A stretch of DNA of 64,000 bases from Tetrapyrgos nigripes (Eukaryota > Basidiomycota > Agaricomycetes > Agaricales > Campanellaceae). This document shows positions 32,890 to 42,126 of this stretch, piece after piece. The notes beneath the pieces are model-generated. The model was not told the DNA's origin. It searched no databases and saw nothing but the letters and a program-made list of their open reading frames with translations. The stretch covers positions 124,001 to 188,000 of the forward strand of contig JAACJM010000096.1 in NCBI GenBank assembly GCA_013368315.1, read 5' to 3'. Each line of letters begins with the position of its first letter. Position 1 is the stretch's first letter. The translations under genes and the position numbers were made by a program.

Positions 32890-34299
32890 ATGGCTTCCTC
32901 CGTACCACCATCACTAGAACAAGACTCTACTGCAGAACGAGACCCAGCTCTCCAACTTCCTTTCGAATTATTCTCAGAAATCCTTCTTCTTTCAATCGAT
33001 GAGGGCCTGAACGTAGAAACCACTGTCAAAAGGCCTCTAGTACTATCGCAGGTCTCACAACACTGGCGTAGTGTTTCGTTATCTACACTGCGACTGTGGT
33101 CCAGGCTTCATCTCCAAATCACCAGAAGCAAAGCAACGAGACATGCTTCTCTCGTTGAAACCTGGCTGACCCGCTCGGATTCCTGCCCATTACAATTGCA
33201 CATTCTTTGGGACGAGGAAGTATCTTCCATGTCTCACCCAGTTTTACAGGCTATCGTGCAGCACTCTGATAGATGGCAGCGTATACTACTTCACCTGCCA
33301 ACTACTGCATTCCCATCTCTCGCTCCCATAAAGGGACATCTACTCATCCTTACCGAACTCAGTCTCGGGAGTAATGATTTCTCCAGGCTTACGTTGGACA
33401 TGTTCGAGACAGCTCCCATGCTACGCTCTTTCGAGAGTATCAACCTCTCACCTCTAGACCTCTCCCTTCCATGGGCCCAACTCTCCACCATCCCCATTGT
33501 ATCTATCTCCATCCCCGAATGTCTCGAAATCCAACGGCGTTGTCCGAGATTGCAAAACGGCACTTTTATCCTTACCTTCCAATTCCATTCTAGCCTACAA
33601 GGATTTGATATTGACATTCGGTCACCCTTCATCCGTTCCATCACATTCGTCTCCTCACCCTGGTCAACGTTTTTGGATATAAATCTTCTCCTTGAACGCT
33701 GTACCTACCCTCAGCTCGTCGATCTGCAGATGTGCGATTTCCGGGTACCCCCTAGAGCTCAGCTTCCGAGCTTTTTAGCCCGTTCTCCAAATCTCCGGTC
33801 TTTGGACCTGAGACGAGTAGCGTTGTCGAGTGAAGACCTTATAGCATGCTTACAGTCTGTCCCGAACCTCGTTAGTCTGAAGCTCGTTGAGAACAGCGGG
33901 ACGGGAGACTTCTTTACGAGGGATTTCCTCGTGGCGATGATGTTCTCTCTTCAGAGTGCTGCAGGTGATGGAGACACTGGTTACGCTGGCTCCAGTTCTT
34001 CCAATTACCTAGTACCTCACCTCAAGCACCTAGAGATCTTCATATCACCTTCTGACTCGGTCGTACCTCTAGGGTCGTTCGTTACCATGGTCGAATCGCG
34101 CTGTGGGCTAGGTACTGGTAATCAGCTCACGAGTGTACATTTATGGATGAAGAATCTCAACATGGTGTATGAGGTTTTAGGGACAGAGAGGGCTGAAGAT
34201 GTACAGGAGAGGATTTTCAAGCTGCAGGATGAGGGAGTGGATGTGACATTGGGTGATTTTTCTCCGTCGTCGTATGATCATCATGTTAGTGTGATGTAG
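32890..34299 (+). CDS. F-box/leucine-rich-repeat-like protein (copy D)
   Basis: Intact single exon. The start MASSVPPSLEQDSTAERDP at 32890 was chosen because it matches the starts of copies A and C; the open frame extends 28 codons further upstream without homology. The 469-residue protein has the F-box-like segment LQLPFELFSEILLLSID and LSQVSQHWRSVSLSTLRLW, then a leucine-rich body (LPSFLARSPNLRSLDLRRV) and the family-end motif EGVDVTLGDFS. It is the nearest complete relative of copy A and lies about 29 kb from the cluster. A role as SCF substrate adaptor is inferred. Its divergent neighbour is a SKP1-like gene. Confidence 0.85.
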   Translation: MASSVPPSLEQDSTAERDPALQLPFELFSEILLLSIDEGLNVETTVKRPLVLSQVSQHWRSVSLSTLRLWSRLHLQITRSKATRHASLVETWLTRSDSCPLQLHILWDEEVSSMSHPVLQAIVQHSDRWQRILLHLPTTAFPSLAPIKGHLLILTELSLGSNDFSRLTLDMFETAPMLRSFESINLSPLDLSLPWAQLSTIPIVSISIPECLEIQRRCPRLQNGTFILTFQFHSSLQGFDIDIRSPFIRSITFVSSPWSTFLDINLLLERCTYPQLVDLQMCDFRVPPRAQLPSFLARSPNLRSLDLRRVALSSEDLIACLQSVPNLVSLKLVENSGTGDFFTRDFLVAMMFSLQSAAGDGDTGYAGSSSSNYLVPHLKHLEIFISPSDSVVPLGSFVTMVESRCGLGTGNQLTSVHLWMKNLNMVYEVLGTERAEDVQERIFKLQDEGVDVTLGDFSPSSYDHHVSVM

Positions 34300-34640
34300 A
34301 CCGTATATTTGAGATATGGGTATATAGATATAGATATCTAGTACCTGAATACACGCACAGATTGCGGTAAAATACAGAAAGATTGTCTGGTTAAAGTCTA
34401 TCGGCAACTTGATACTAAGAGCGCAGAGTGTGGTCACGAACGCGACCAGGAAGGTCATGACGACAGCATGGTGAACAGAGAAGTAATTAAGGCATGAACG
34501 ATGGAGGAGAGGAAAGTAAAAGCCCCGTCGCCGGCTTGGATGTGCGCTCAGTGGATGAAGATAACAACGAGCTCGAGGCTTAGTGCCAATGATGGATGGA
34601 CACGCTGTACTAGGTTATTCTGCTCAACGTGAAAGTAAGA
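34300..34640. other. intergenic region
   Basis: No gene recognised. Contains a (TATAGA)-like short repeat near 34322-34338. Confidence 0.4.
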
Positions 34641-35455
34641 CAATGGTCTCACTACCGACTACGACACGGAGCAGAGTGCTATGAAAATGCGTGCGCCCAG
34701 ACTTGGCGGCTGAGCCCCAGCCTATCGAGGCTCGGCAAAGCAGAGACGGAGTGATCTCCGTTCCTGCGCCCTGGTCTGCTCTGATTAACTTGTTATGGAA
34801 AAGTGTCGACAGTGTAGAGCCAATCGCGATGGTTTTGGGGATCATAAGGAGGAGGAACCCTTGGGATTCGAACGATGAAATGCTGGTACGTTTTGTTTTT
34901 GGTGGTTGACTTCCTATCAAGTGCAGTGTTGCCGCGGTCCGGGTAGGTCCGGGTTTTGAGAAAATTTTCCGACCCTCAACCCGGACCTCAAGGTTCGGTC
35001 CACTATCTCGCTGGCCCTTGGCCCTGGACCTTTGGTCCAGGGCCAAGAGGGCCAGTCCGGGTCCGAACCAGGGCCGGCCCCAGACCCGACCAGAAAGTCA
35101 CAAGAAAAGAGATTGTATGCACTGTAGTAACAGTAGAGCACTACGTACAAAGACATGGCAAGATATCAAGAACAAAATACATATGTACTACTCTGAGTTG
35201 GACTCTAGCTCTTCACCCACCTCCAAATCTTCTACAAACCCAAATGAAGCCTTCACAGACATCCAAGTCTCATTTTTTGCAGACAAACGGCCATCCTTGT
35301 AAGCTCCCTTGAGGCATTGAAGCCCCTCAAACAGGTCATCGCCCATTCTGCCTCTCCTGGGAACATCAGTCAGACCCGCACTAGAAAAGGCACGCTCGGA
35401 CTTGGATGATGACGCCGGAATTGCAAGGTAGTCATGCGCCATACGTGCAAGAACT

Positions 35456-35690
35456 TATTAGACTTAGGTTATCTTAGCGAATAGACTTAGTGAGAGTCAC
35501 AAAGTGGGGGGTAAGAGCGTGCGAACGTATCTCGCTTGACTCTCAAGTATATATCATTAATCAAAGTAGTATAACAATATAAATAGTCTAAGTATATCCG
35601 TATGATCATTTGACCGTATGTCCGCAGTACCTGATTGATGCCGTATGCATAGTAGCTTAGTAATTTGATCGTTATCATTAAATTCCAACA
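35456..35690 (-). repeat. Copia 3' LTR
   Basis: 235 bp, matching 41892-42126 without visible difference; ends TG...TA rather than TG...CA on the coding strand. Confidence 0.95.
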
Positions 35691-35705
35691 CTCCCCTTCA
35701 AGCGG
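35691..35705 (-). other. Copia polypurine tract
   Basis: Coding strand ...TTGAAGGGGAG directly abuts the 3' LTR; it would prime plus-strand synthesis. Confidence 0.75.
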
Positions 35706-35711
35706 ATATCC

Positions 35712-38700
35712 CTAGTAATCGGGAGAAACGCTTGATCTTATCAGCGGAGAGAGCTTTCGTAAGTACAGTATATCCGCAAGTTGATCATTAGTTGACACAT
35801 GTTTAACTCGTATGTATCGTTGATGTATCCGATCAGTAAGAAAGTTTTTACGGATATTGAAATGCTTAGTTCTCTGAGTATGTTGTTCTTCAGGAGCACG
35901 TATAATTGCCAAAGTAGATGCACTATCTGAGTTGATAAGTACTGGCTCCTGTTCGGCATTTAGAATTTCTTCTATAAAACCTTTCAAATAAATAGCTTCT
36001 TGTGAGGCATGAGCGAGTGCGCATAGTTCAGCCTCAGTAACTGATAAAGTTACCAGTGTGCCTCGCTTACTTGACCAAGAAATAAGCGATTCAGCAAATT
36101 TGAATGCATAGCCCATGATTGGTTTATTGCCATATGTGGACATACCATCAGAGTCGGCAAATCCATAAGTAGAAGTAATAGTAAGGCTCCCTAGGTTGAG
36201 CCAGTAATCGCAAGTTCCTTTTAGATAAAGATAGCATTGTTTAGCTGCAGCGTAATGCTCTTCACCTGGATCATTAAGGTATCTTGCTAGTTGACCAGTA
36301 CAATATGTAATGTCTGGCCTAGTACAGTCAGCGACATATTGTAAACCACCGACTAGTGACATATAGTGTTTAATAGCAGCGGCGTCCCGTTGCGGTTCGC
36401 TCCCAGGTCTAGGGCTAAGATTTTGCCCGGGTAGCATAGGTGTACGGCGTGCATGTAATTGGTCAAAATTGTATCGTTTGAGAATATTCTCAATGTAATG
36501 TTTCTGACGGAGTTTAATAGTATGATTATTCCTATCTCGTTGAATTTCCATACCGAGAATCCAGTGGATTTCTCCACCGTCAGTGACTTGGACGTGTCCA
36601 CTAAGTGCAGTAACAAAAGCTTGTGCAGTAGCTTTGTTGATAGTACATAAAGTAATGTCATCGACGTGACAAGATAGTATTAAAATGAGTTTATTCTCAT
36701 GATATCGGTAGAATACCGCATTATCGTAAGTAGACTTCTTAAGTCCTAGTAACTTTATGAGAATATTGCATAATTTTTCATACCATCGACGACCAGCTTG
36801 TTTCAGCCCATATAGAGTCTTTCTGAGTTTAAGTACGTAGCCTTCAGGTAAGTTAGGTAGTAAATTACCTGGAGGTGGACGAAGGTATAATGTTTCCTCG
36901 TCAGTAATGTTTCCGTAAAGATAGGCAGATTTAATATCAATCTGAGTAGTTTCATAGTCTAATGAAGCTGCAAGAGCAAGTATAAAACGTGTACTGCTCA
37001 TGCGTGCTACAGGGGCAAAGATATCATTTGCGTAGTAATCAATGCCTTCTTGTTGACTAAAGCCTTGTGCTACTAGTCTGGATTTTAATTTGGTCTGTTT
37101 GCCAAGTTCGTACTTAGTTTTGTAGACAAATCTGGAACCAATGATATTCGCATCAGCAGGAGGTTTGACGTATTCCCAGGTTCCTAGACTTTCTAGAGAT
37201 TCTATCTCAGCTTTCATGGAATCAAACCATGCATCACGTTGTGGATGATTGAGTACATCCTTGAATGAAATTGGATCGCCAACGTTATCAGCGTAGTAAA
37301 CATTGAATTCTGTTAAGAAGAAAGCAATGTTTTGTTCAACTTCATCGTAGAGTAAACCTCTGGCTTCTTGGATTCTTTTTGATCGTCTTGGGCCATCAGG
37401 TTGTTTAGTTTCGTCTTCGTCGACATCCATTGGTTCAGGTTCGTGTTCCTGAGAAGTTGGAGTTTCATTTGTATTTTCTTCTGTAGTTTCTAATGGTTCT
37501 TGATTTTTATTTTGTAACTCCCCTTCAACTTGCGATTTGGATGTTAAGAATTGCAAGTTGCGTTCTACATTCACTTTAGTACCAAAGTAGACATAATGGC
37601 CTTTTGAATGATCGTCAAAGCCTAACCAAACTCCATGTTTTCCTTTAGGAGTTAGTTTACTAGTTCTTGCTTCGTCATATACAATGCAAGGTGTACCAAA
37701 GCTATGTAGATTGTCTAAGTTTGCGTTAACACCATAACGTTTAAAATAGGGAGTTTGCATTTTTAATGCAGTTTTCGGAGATCTATTAAGTATGTACATA
37801 GTATAAAGTCCTGCATGCCACCATAAACGATTAGGTAGTTTTCCAGTATGCAGATTAACACGAATACCATTCATGATATGTTGATGTATGTTTTCAGCAA
37901 CTCCGTTTTGCTGAGGCGTGTCATGAACTGTATAACGTGCAATTGTACCTTGTGCTTTCAGGTAGTTTTTGAATGCACCTGAAGTAAATACGGCATCGTT
38001 GTCTGATTGTAGAATTTTAACTTTGATACCATATTGTGTAAATAGTTCAGTAGTAAATGTAACCCATTGGGTATAAGCTTCGTCTTTTGTTTTAAGTGGA
38101 GATAATATTAACCAACGCGTACAGTCGTCGACGATGGTTAACCAGTATTTGTAGCCTTCAATAGAGGCAGTTCGTAATGGACCAAATATATCAATATGAA
38201 AATGGTCTCTGAAGTTTTCTGCTAATTCTGAAGTACGTTGTTTCGGAACAGAAAGTCTGTGTATATTATTGATGATGCAGTCTTCGCATTGAGTTTCTGT
38301 CCAATCATCAATAATGATTGTAATAATAGATTTATCTGTTTTTAGTAATGTTTTTAGATTTGTATAACTCATATGACCAATTTGTTTGTGAAGTTCGTAT
38401 AAACTTAAAGTAGCAACGTTATCACTCAATTTTTTAGTTGTGATGGAGTAAAGTTTGGCGCTCTCGTGTATAACGCCAATGAAATTGTCCTTGTCATTAC
38501 GTATTATACATAAATGATCATGAAAAGTAAAAGTATAGTCCGCTTTTTGTGAAATACTGATTAAAGTAAACGGAAGTTTTGAGTTATAGTATACATTTTT
38601 AAGAGTGATCGATGAAGACTCACCATTGTCCTTCCTAACTTCTACCCGCATATCGCCTGCTAATCGAAGATCTAGATGCTCTGAATTGGCAACAGTTAAA

Positions 38701-40169
38701 GTTATGGCAGGCGTAGTATGAACGTTAAAAAGTAAGTTAAGATACGGTGTACAGTGTATAGTAGCACCAGAATCAATGATATGCGTATGATCTTGGTCAG
38801 AGATCGCAGTAAAAGCAGGTAGGGAAATATGATGACTCACCGGAGTCTCTGAGTCTTCCATCTCAACGTCGCTCGAAGAAATTGACTGTACCCAGTCCGA
38901 TTGCGAAGTTGACGTAGTCGCAATTTGAGAAGAAGAAGACGCAGGCATGGAGATGGCAACTGATGCATTCTCCTTGGTCTTGCCTTTGTTGGGTTGTTTA
39001 GTAATCCCTTTCTTCTTCATAGCTTCTTTGGACTTTTCAGTCCAAGGTTCTGGGCACGTCAGGGTCGTATGACCCATCTTGTTGCAGTTGAAGCACTTCC
39101 GATCCTTTTTGACATCAGAAGGCTTCTGGAACGGCGCTGCGGCGTTAGCGTGTTCTCCTTTTGACTTGTCCAATCGTTGAGCACCGCCTTGACTAGTGCT
39201 ACCGGACTTCTTGTCGGACTTCTTCGAAGGATACGTTCGAGCATTGCTCAAACGATAGCTAGTGAATTCCTTCTTTAGCCGCGCAATGAGGTCGACGGCT
39301 CTGTATACGGGTTTCTCCCCTTCAGCTGCAGTAGTGGCATCCCATGTAGCTGCAGCTGCATCCACAGTTGCTTCGTAAGAACTGCGAACAAAGTGATAGT
39401 GTGGAGGAATAATCCCCACTAGAGCTGAGTAAAAGACTTGATCTGAGACATCTATGTCTCTCTTCTTGATAGAAGCCCATAGATCCTGAGCTTCGTCGAG
39501 GAGCTTATCAAACTCCCAGACTGGTTTACGTAAGTTGAAGAGTTTCCACAGCTCGTTAGACTCTTGAACTGTGGATGAAGGGTCGAAACGTTGCTTGAGC
39601 TTCTCGATAAGCTCTATCACATCCGACTCTTCGATGTAGTGGATCATGATTTTATCATCAATCTTGCCTGTAATAGCGTTAAAACAGGCTAGTTTGACAG
39701 TATTACCAGGATGTAACCTGGAACTTTTAAAGTGTTGGTGACGAATCACCCGTATAGCGTTATTAACGTGGAAGTACCACATTTTCCAATTCTCACTGCC
39801 AGTAAGAACTGTCAGGGAATCAAAAGCTTTGTTGATGTCGCTAAGCGGCATCACGTAGTTGGGGTTTGTGTTTTCGGGCACAGATAATGCGACCGACGAA
39901 GTAGAGGTAGATGGAGGAGATGATGGTGAAGTAGGGGCAGTATCCCGGACATCAGTCCTAGTATTTTCGCCAGCATCAGACATAATGGGATCAAGTGGGA
40001 ATGGAAGAGGGTTTTGGAAGAGAGGATCAAGTGGTTGTGCTTGTGAAGTAGATGATACGGGCGGAGTAGGAGTTTGGGTACCAGAGGGGTGTGCACTAGA
40101 GTGGCGACTGGTAGTAGGAAGTGGGATATCTGGGGCTGATCCTTGAGATCGAGTTTGTCGACTAGTCAT
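35712..40169 (-). CDS. Copia Gag-Pol polyprotein
   Basis: Single open frame of 1485 residues starting MTSRQTRSQG at 40169. Order: Gag (UBN2-like, about 130-300), CCHC zinc knuckle CFNCNKMGHTTLTC (about 355), aspartic protease IIDSGATIHC (about 465), integrase with HKQIGHMSYTNL, catalytic blocks around FHIDIFGPLR, LQSDNDAVFTSGAF and QQNGVAENIH, reverse transcriptase with QIDIKSAYLYGN and CHVDDITL, then RNase H with YGFADSDG. Protease-integrase-RT-RNase H order defines Ty1/Copia. No frameshift separates Gag from Pol. All expected catalytic blocks are present, so it looks competent. A Tc1 element now lies immediately upstream of the start codon. Confidence 0.95.
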   Translation of the reverse strand: MTSRQTRSQGSAPDIPLPTTSRHSSAHPSGTQTPTPPVSSTSQAQPLDPLFQNPLPFPLDPIMSDAGENTRTDVRDTAPTSPSSPPSTSTSSVALSVPENTNPNYVMPLSDINKAFDSLTVLTGSENWKMWYFHVNNAIRVIRHQHFKSSRLHPGNTVKLACFNAITGKIDDKIMIHYIEESDVIELIEKLKQRFDPSSTVQESNELWKLFNLRKPVWEFDKLLDEAQDLWASIKKRDIDVSDQVFYSALVGIIPPHYHFVRSSYEATVDAAAATWDATTAAEGEKPVYRAVDLIARLKKEFTSYRLSNARTYPSKKSDKKSGSTSQGGAQRLDKSKGEHANAAAPFQKPSDVKKDRKCFNCNKMGHTTLTCPEPWTEKSKEAMKKKGITKQPNKGKTKENASVAISMPASSSSQIATTSTSQSDWVQSISSSDVEMEDSETPVSHHISLPAFTAISDQDHTHIIDSGATIHCTPYLNLLFNVHTTPAITLTVANSEHLDLRLAGDMRVEVRKDNGESSSITLKNVYYNSKLPFTLISISQKADYTFTFHDHLCIIRNDKDNFIGVIHESAKLYSITTKKLSDNVATLSLYELHKQIGHMSYTNLKTLLKTDKSIITIIIDDWTETQCEDCIINNIHRLSVPKQRTSELAENFRDHFHIDIFGPLRTASIEGYKYWLTIVDDCTRWLILSPLKTKDEAYTQWVTFTTELFTQYGIKVKILQSDNDAVFTSGAFKNYLKAQGTIARYTVHDTPQQNGVAENIHQHIMNGIRVNLHTGKLPNRLWWHAGLYTMYILNRSPKTALKMQTPYFKRYGVNANLDNLHSFGTPCIVYDEARTSKLTPKGKHGVWLGFDDHSKGHYVYFGTKVNVERNLQFLTSKSQVEGELQNKNQEPLETTEENTNETPTSQEHEPEPMDVDEDETKQPDGPRRSKRIQEARGLLYDEVEQNIAFFLTEFNVYYADNVGDPISFKDVLNHPQRDAWFDSMKAEIESLESLGTWEYVKPPADANIIGSRFVYKTKYELGKQTKLKSRLVAQGFSQQEGIDYYANDIFAPVARMSSTRFILALAASLDYETTQIDIKSAYLYGNITDEETLYLRPPPGNLLPNLPEGYVLKLRKTLYGLKQAGRRWYEKLCNILIKLLGLKKSTYDNAVFYRYHENKLILILSCHVDDITLCTINKATAQAFVTALSGHVQVTDGGEIHWILGMEIQRDRNNHTIKLRQKHYIENILKRYNFDQLHARRTPMLPGQNLSPRPGSEPQRDAAAIKHYMSLVGGLQYVADCTRPDITYCTGQLARYLNDPGEEHYAAAKQCYLYLKGTCDYWLNLGSLTITSTYGFADSDGMSTYGNKPIMGYAFKFAESLISWSSKRGTLVTLSVTEAELCALAHASQEAIYLKGFIEEILNAEQEPVLINSDSASTLAIIRAPEEQHTQRTKHFNIRKNFLTDRIHQRYIRVKHVSTNDQLADILYLRKLSPLIRSSVSPDY

Positions 40170-40172
40170 ATA

Positions 40173-40381
40173 CAGTGGGTCAAAAAATTGTCCACATGTT
40201 TCGCATTTTTGGAAAGATTGCCAATTTAAGCAATACTGAGTAGAGATATTAAAATGTGGTCAGTGATGGGCAGAAAGCCCTTGATAAACGCTACAATATT
40301 CTGTCTGTTTTGTCTTATTTGGCTTAAAACTCATGGAGATATGACTGATTTAAAATGGTATGTCATTTGGACAATTTTTTG
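40173..40381. repeat. Tc1 left inverted repeat
   Basis: About 209 bp, a few mismatches to 41591-41799. Contains an outer CAAAAAATTGTCC and an inner, oppositely oriented copy of the same motif (GGACAATTTTTTG). Confidence 0.85.
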
Positions 40382-40412
40382 ACATGCAAGTGAAAATACA
40401 GAAAGTGCTAGC

Positions 40413-41429
40413 TCAGTACTTGGTATGCCCTCCTTTGGCCTTCAACACAGCCTCAATTCTTCTAGGCATGCTCCTGATCAATTTCTGACAATCTTCTTCT
40501 GTGATTTCATCCCACTTTTCAGCTGCTCTGTCCCATATTTCCCAAACTCCAGAGGGTGCTGTGTCATATCCATTGAGCTTGTGTTTGAGGGTTGTCCAGA
40601 GGTGTTCAATGGGGTTCAGGTCAGGAGATTGAGCAGGCCAGCTCATGCAATGGATGTTGTTGTCTTCAAACCACTTGGTGGCCAGTTTTGACTTGTGTTT
40701 AGGATCATTGTCTTGCTGAAAAATGGCCACCTCTGGATCAACACCCAAAATATCCATGCTCTCCAGAAGGTTGTTCTCCAAAATGTCCACATACTGCTCT
40801 GCATTCATCCTGCCCTCCACCTCTGCCATGTTTCCAACTCCTTCCCACCCCATACATCCCCACACCATGATATTTCCTCCTCCAAATTTGACTGTTTCCA
40901 CCACATTTCTCTCTCCCAAGGATTCACCCTTCCTCCCCCACACATACTGCTGTCCATCTGACCCATATCGATTGATTTTAGTCTCATCTGACCAAATAAC
41001 CCTTTTCCAGTCATCCACAGTCCAGTTTCTGTACTTCTGTGCAAAGTTTAAACGAGCCTTCCTGTGAGCTGCAGTGAGTTTGGGCTTCTTCTTCGTTTTA
41101 GATGTGTCCACATCATGCCTGAGAAGGGAATTTCGAATGGTTTGGGTGGAGACAGGTTGGTCAAGGAGGGGATTGATGTTTCTGGCCACTTCTGTAGCAT
41201 TTTCAGCTTTGCCAGTGTTGATTTGTTGGATAGCAGCACGTTCATCAGTGGTAGACAGCTTTCTAGGACGCCCTGCTTGATGGTTCTCCTTGTCAGGATA
41301 CATCTCTTTGGCCAGAGAAGCAATCTTTGACTTGGATACCCCAGTTTTAGCAGAGATTTCCCTGGATGAAGCAGAAGTTTGGAGGAGAGAGAGGATATTG
41401 TCTTTCTGGGTGGATGTGATGGGTCTCAT
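40413..41429 (-). CDS. Tc1/mariner transposase (DD34E)
   Basis: The start MRPITSTQKDNILSLLQ at 41429 was preferred over an in-frame ATG 30 codons upstream because the helix-turn-helix begins here. 338 residues. Paired HTH at residues 5-110 with GRPRKL between the two halves. Catalytic triad: Asp in WSDETKINRYG, Asp in FQQDNDPKHKSK, Glu in SPDLNPIEHLW. The spacing of the last two is 34 residues, the Tc1 signature. No stop or frameshift, so the element may be autonomous. It cuts and pastes at TA sites. Confidence 0.95.
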   Translation of the reverse strand: MRPITSTQKDNILSLLQTSASSREISAKTGVSKSKIASLAKEMYPDKENHQAGRPRKLSTTDERAAIQQINTGKAENATEVARNINPLLDQPVSTQTIRNSLLRHDVDTSKTKKKPKLTAAHRKARLNFAQKYRNWTVDDWKRVIWSDETKINRYGSDGQQYVWGRKGESLGERNVVETVKFGGGNIMVWGCMGWEGVGNMAEVEGRMNAEQYVDILENNLLESMDILGVDPEVAIFQQDNDPKHKSKLATKWFEDNNIHCMSWPAQSPDLNPIEHLWTTLKHKLNGYDTAPSGVWEIWDRAAEKWDEITEEDCQKLIRSMPRRIEAVLKAKGGHTKY

Positions 41430-41590
41430 GATTTGATGAGGGCTATAGAACAACTGGATGCCCTTATATATGGTCCAGCTGGCAGCTATGATATCATTAT
41501 GATGTAGCCATTGCATCATTGTACAACTCCACTTATGATGTCATCTATGAGACATCACATAGTTACAATACTGATTTTGAAGTGGCAACT

Positions 41591-41799
41591 CAAAAAATTG
41601 TCCAAATGACATACCATTTTAAATCAATCATATCTCCATGAGTTTTGAGCCAAATAGGACAAATAAAACAGATTATTGTAGCTCTTATCAAGGGCGTTCT
41701 GCCCATCACTGACCACATTTCAATATCTCTACTCAGTATTGCTTAAATTGGCAATCTTTCCAAAAATGCGAAACATGTGGACAATTTTTTGACCCACTG
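41591..41799. repeat. Tc1 right inverted repeat
   Basis: Mirror of 40173-40381. Confidence 0.85.
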
Positions 41800-41879
41800 T
41801 ACTAGTCCAAGAACAGAGTACGAGTAGAGAGTAAAGCAGAGTAGAACAAGTGTTTATCGGAGTTATAGCAAGCTAGGTG

Positions 41880-41891
41880 GGGCCCATAACC
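41880..41891 (-). other. Copia primer-binding site (half-tRNA-iMet type)
   Basis: Coding strand GGTTATGGGCCC directly follows the 5' LTR. It is complementary to the anticodon stem-loop region of eukaryotic initiator tRNA-Met (GGGCCCAUAACC), not to a tRNA 3' end. Drosophila copia and yeast Ty5 use the same internal, half-tRNA priming. Confidence 0.8.
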
Positions 41892-42126
41892 TATTAGACT
41901 TAGGTTATCTTAGCGAATAGACTTAGTGAGAGTCACAAAGTGGGGGGTAAGAGCGTGCGAACGTATCTCGCTTGACTCTCAAGTATATATCATTAATCAA
42001 AGTAGTATAACAATATAAATAGTCTAAGTATATCCGTATGATCATTTGACCGTATGTCCGCAGTACCTGATTGATGCCGTATGCATAGTAGCTTAGTAAT
42101 TTGATCGTTATCATTAAATTCCAACA
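41892..42126 (-). repeat. Copia 5' LTR
   Basis: 235 bp, same sequence as 35456-35690; flanked outside by GAACT. Confidence 0.95.

Larger units (their letters stand above)
40173..41799 (-). mobile_element. intact Tc1-type transposon nested in Copia
   Basis: Starts CAGTGGGTCAAAAAATTGTC at 40173 and ends with the inverse at 41799. TA duplications are at 40171-40172 and 41800-41801. Length 1627 bp with inverted repeats of about 209 bp. It encodes one complete DD34E transposase. It sits between the Copia 5' LTR and Gag-Pol start, one base before the ATG once the TA is counted. Confidence 0.95.
35456..42126 (-). mobile_element. Ty1/Copia LTR retrotransposon with identical LTRs
   Basis: 235-bp LTRs at 41892-42126 (5') and 35456-35690 (3'), identical by eye, beginning TGTTGGAATT on the coding strand. 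The 5-bp target duplication GAACT is at 35451-35455 and 42127-42131. One uninterrupted Gag-Pol frame. Length is 5042 bp after removing the Tc1 element at 40173-41799 and one TA. Identical LTRs and an open frame point to a very recent insertion. Confidence 0.95.

Noticed and set aside
39851..40146. Overlapping frames opposite Copia Gag
   Set aside because: Shadows of the Gag-Pol frame without features.
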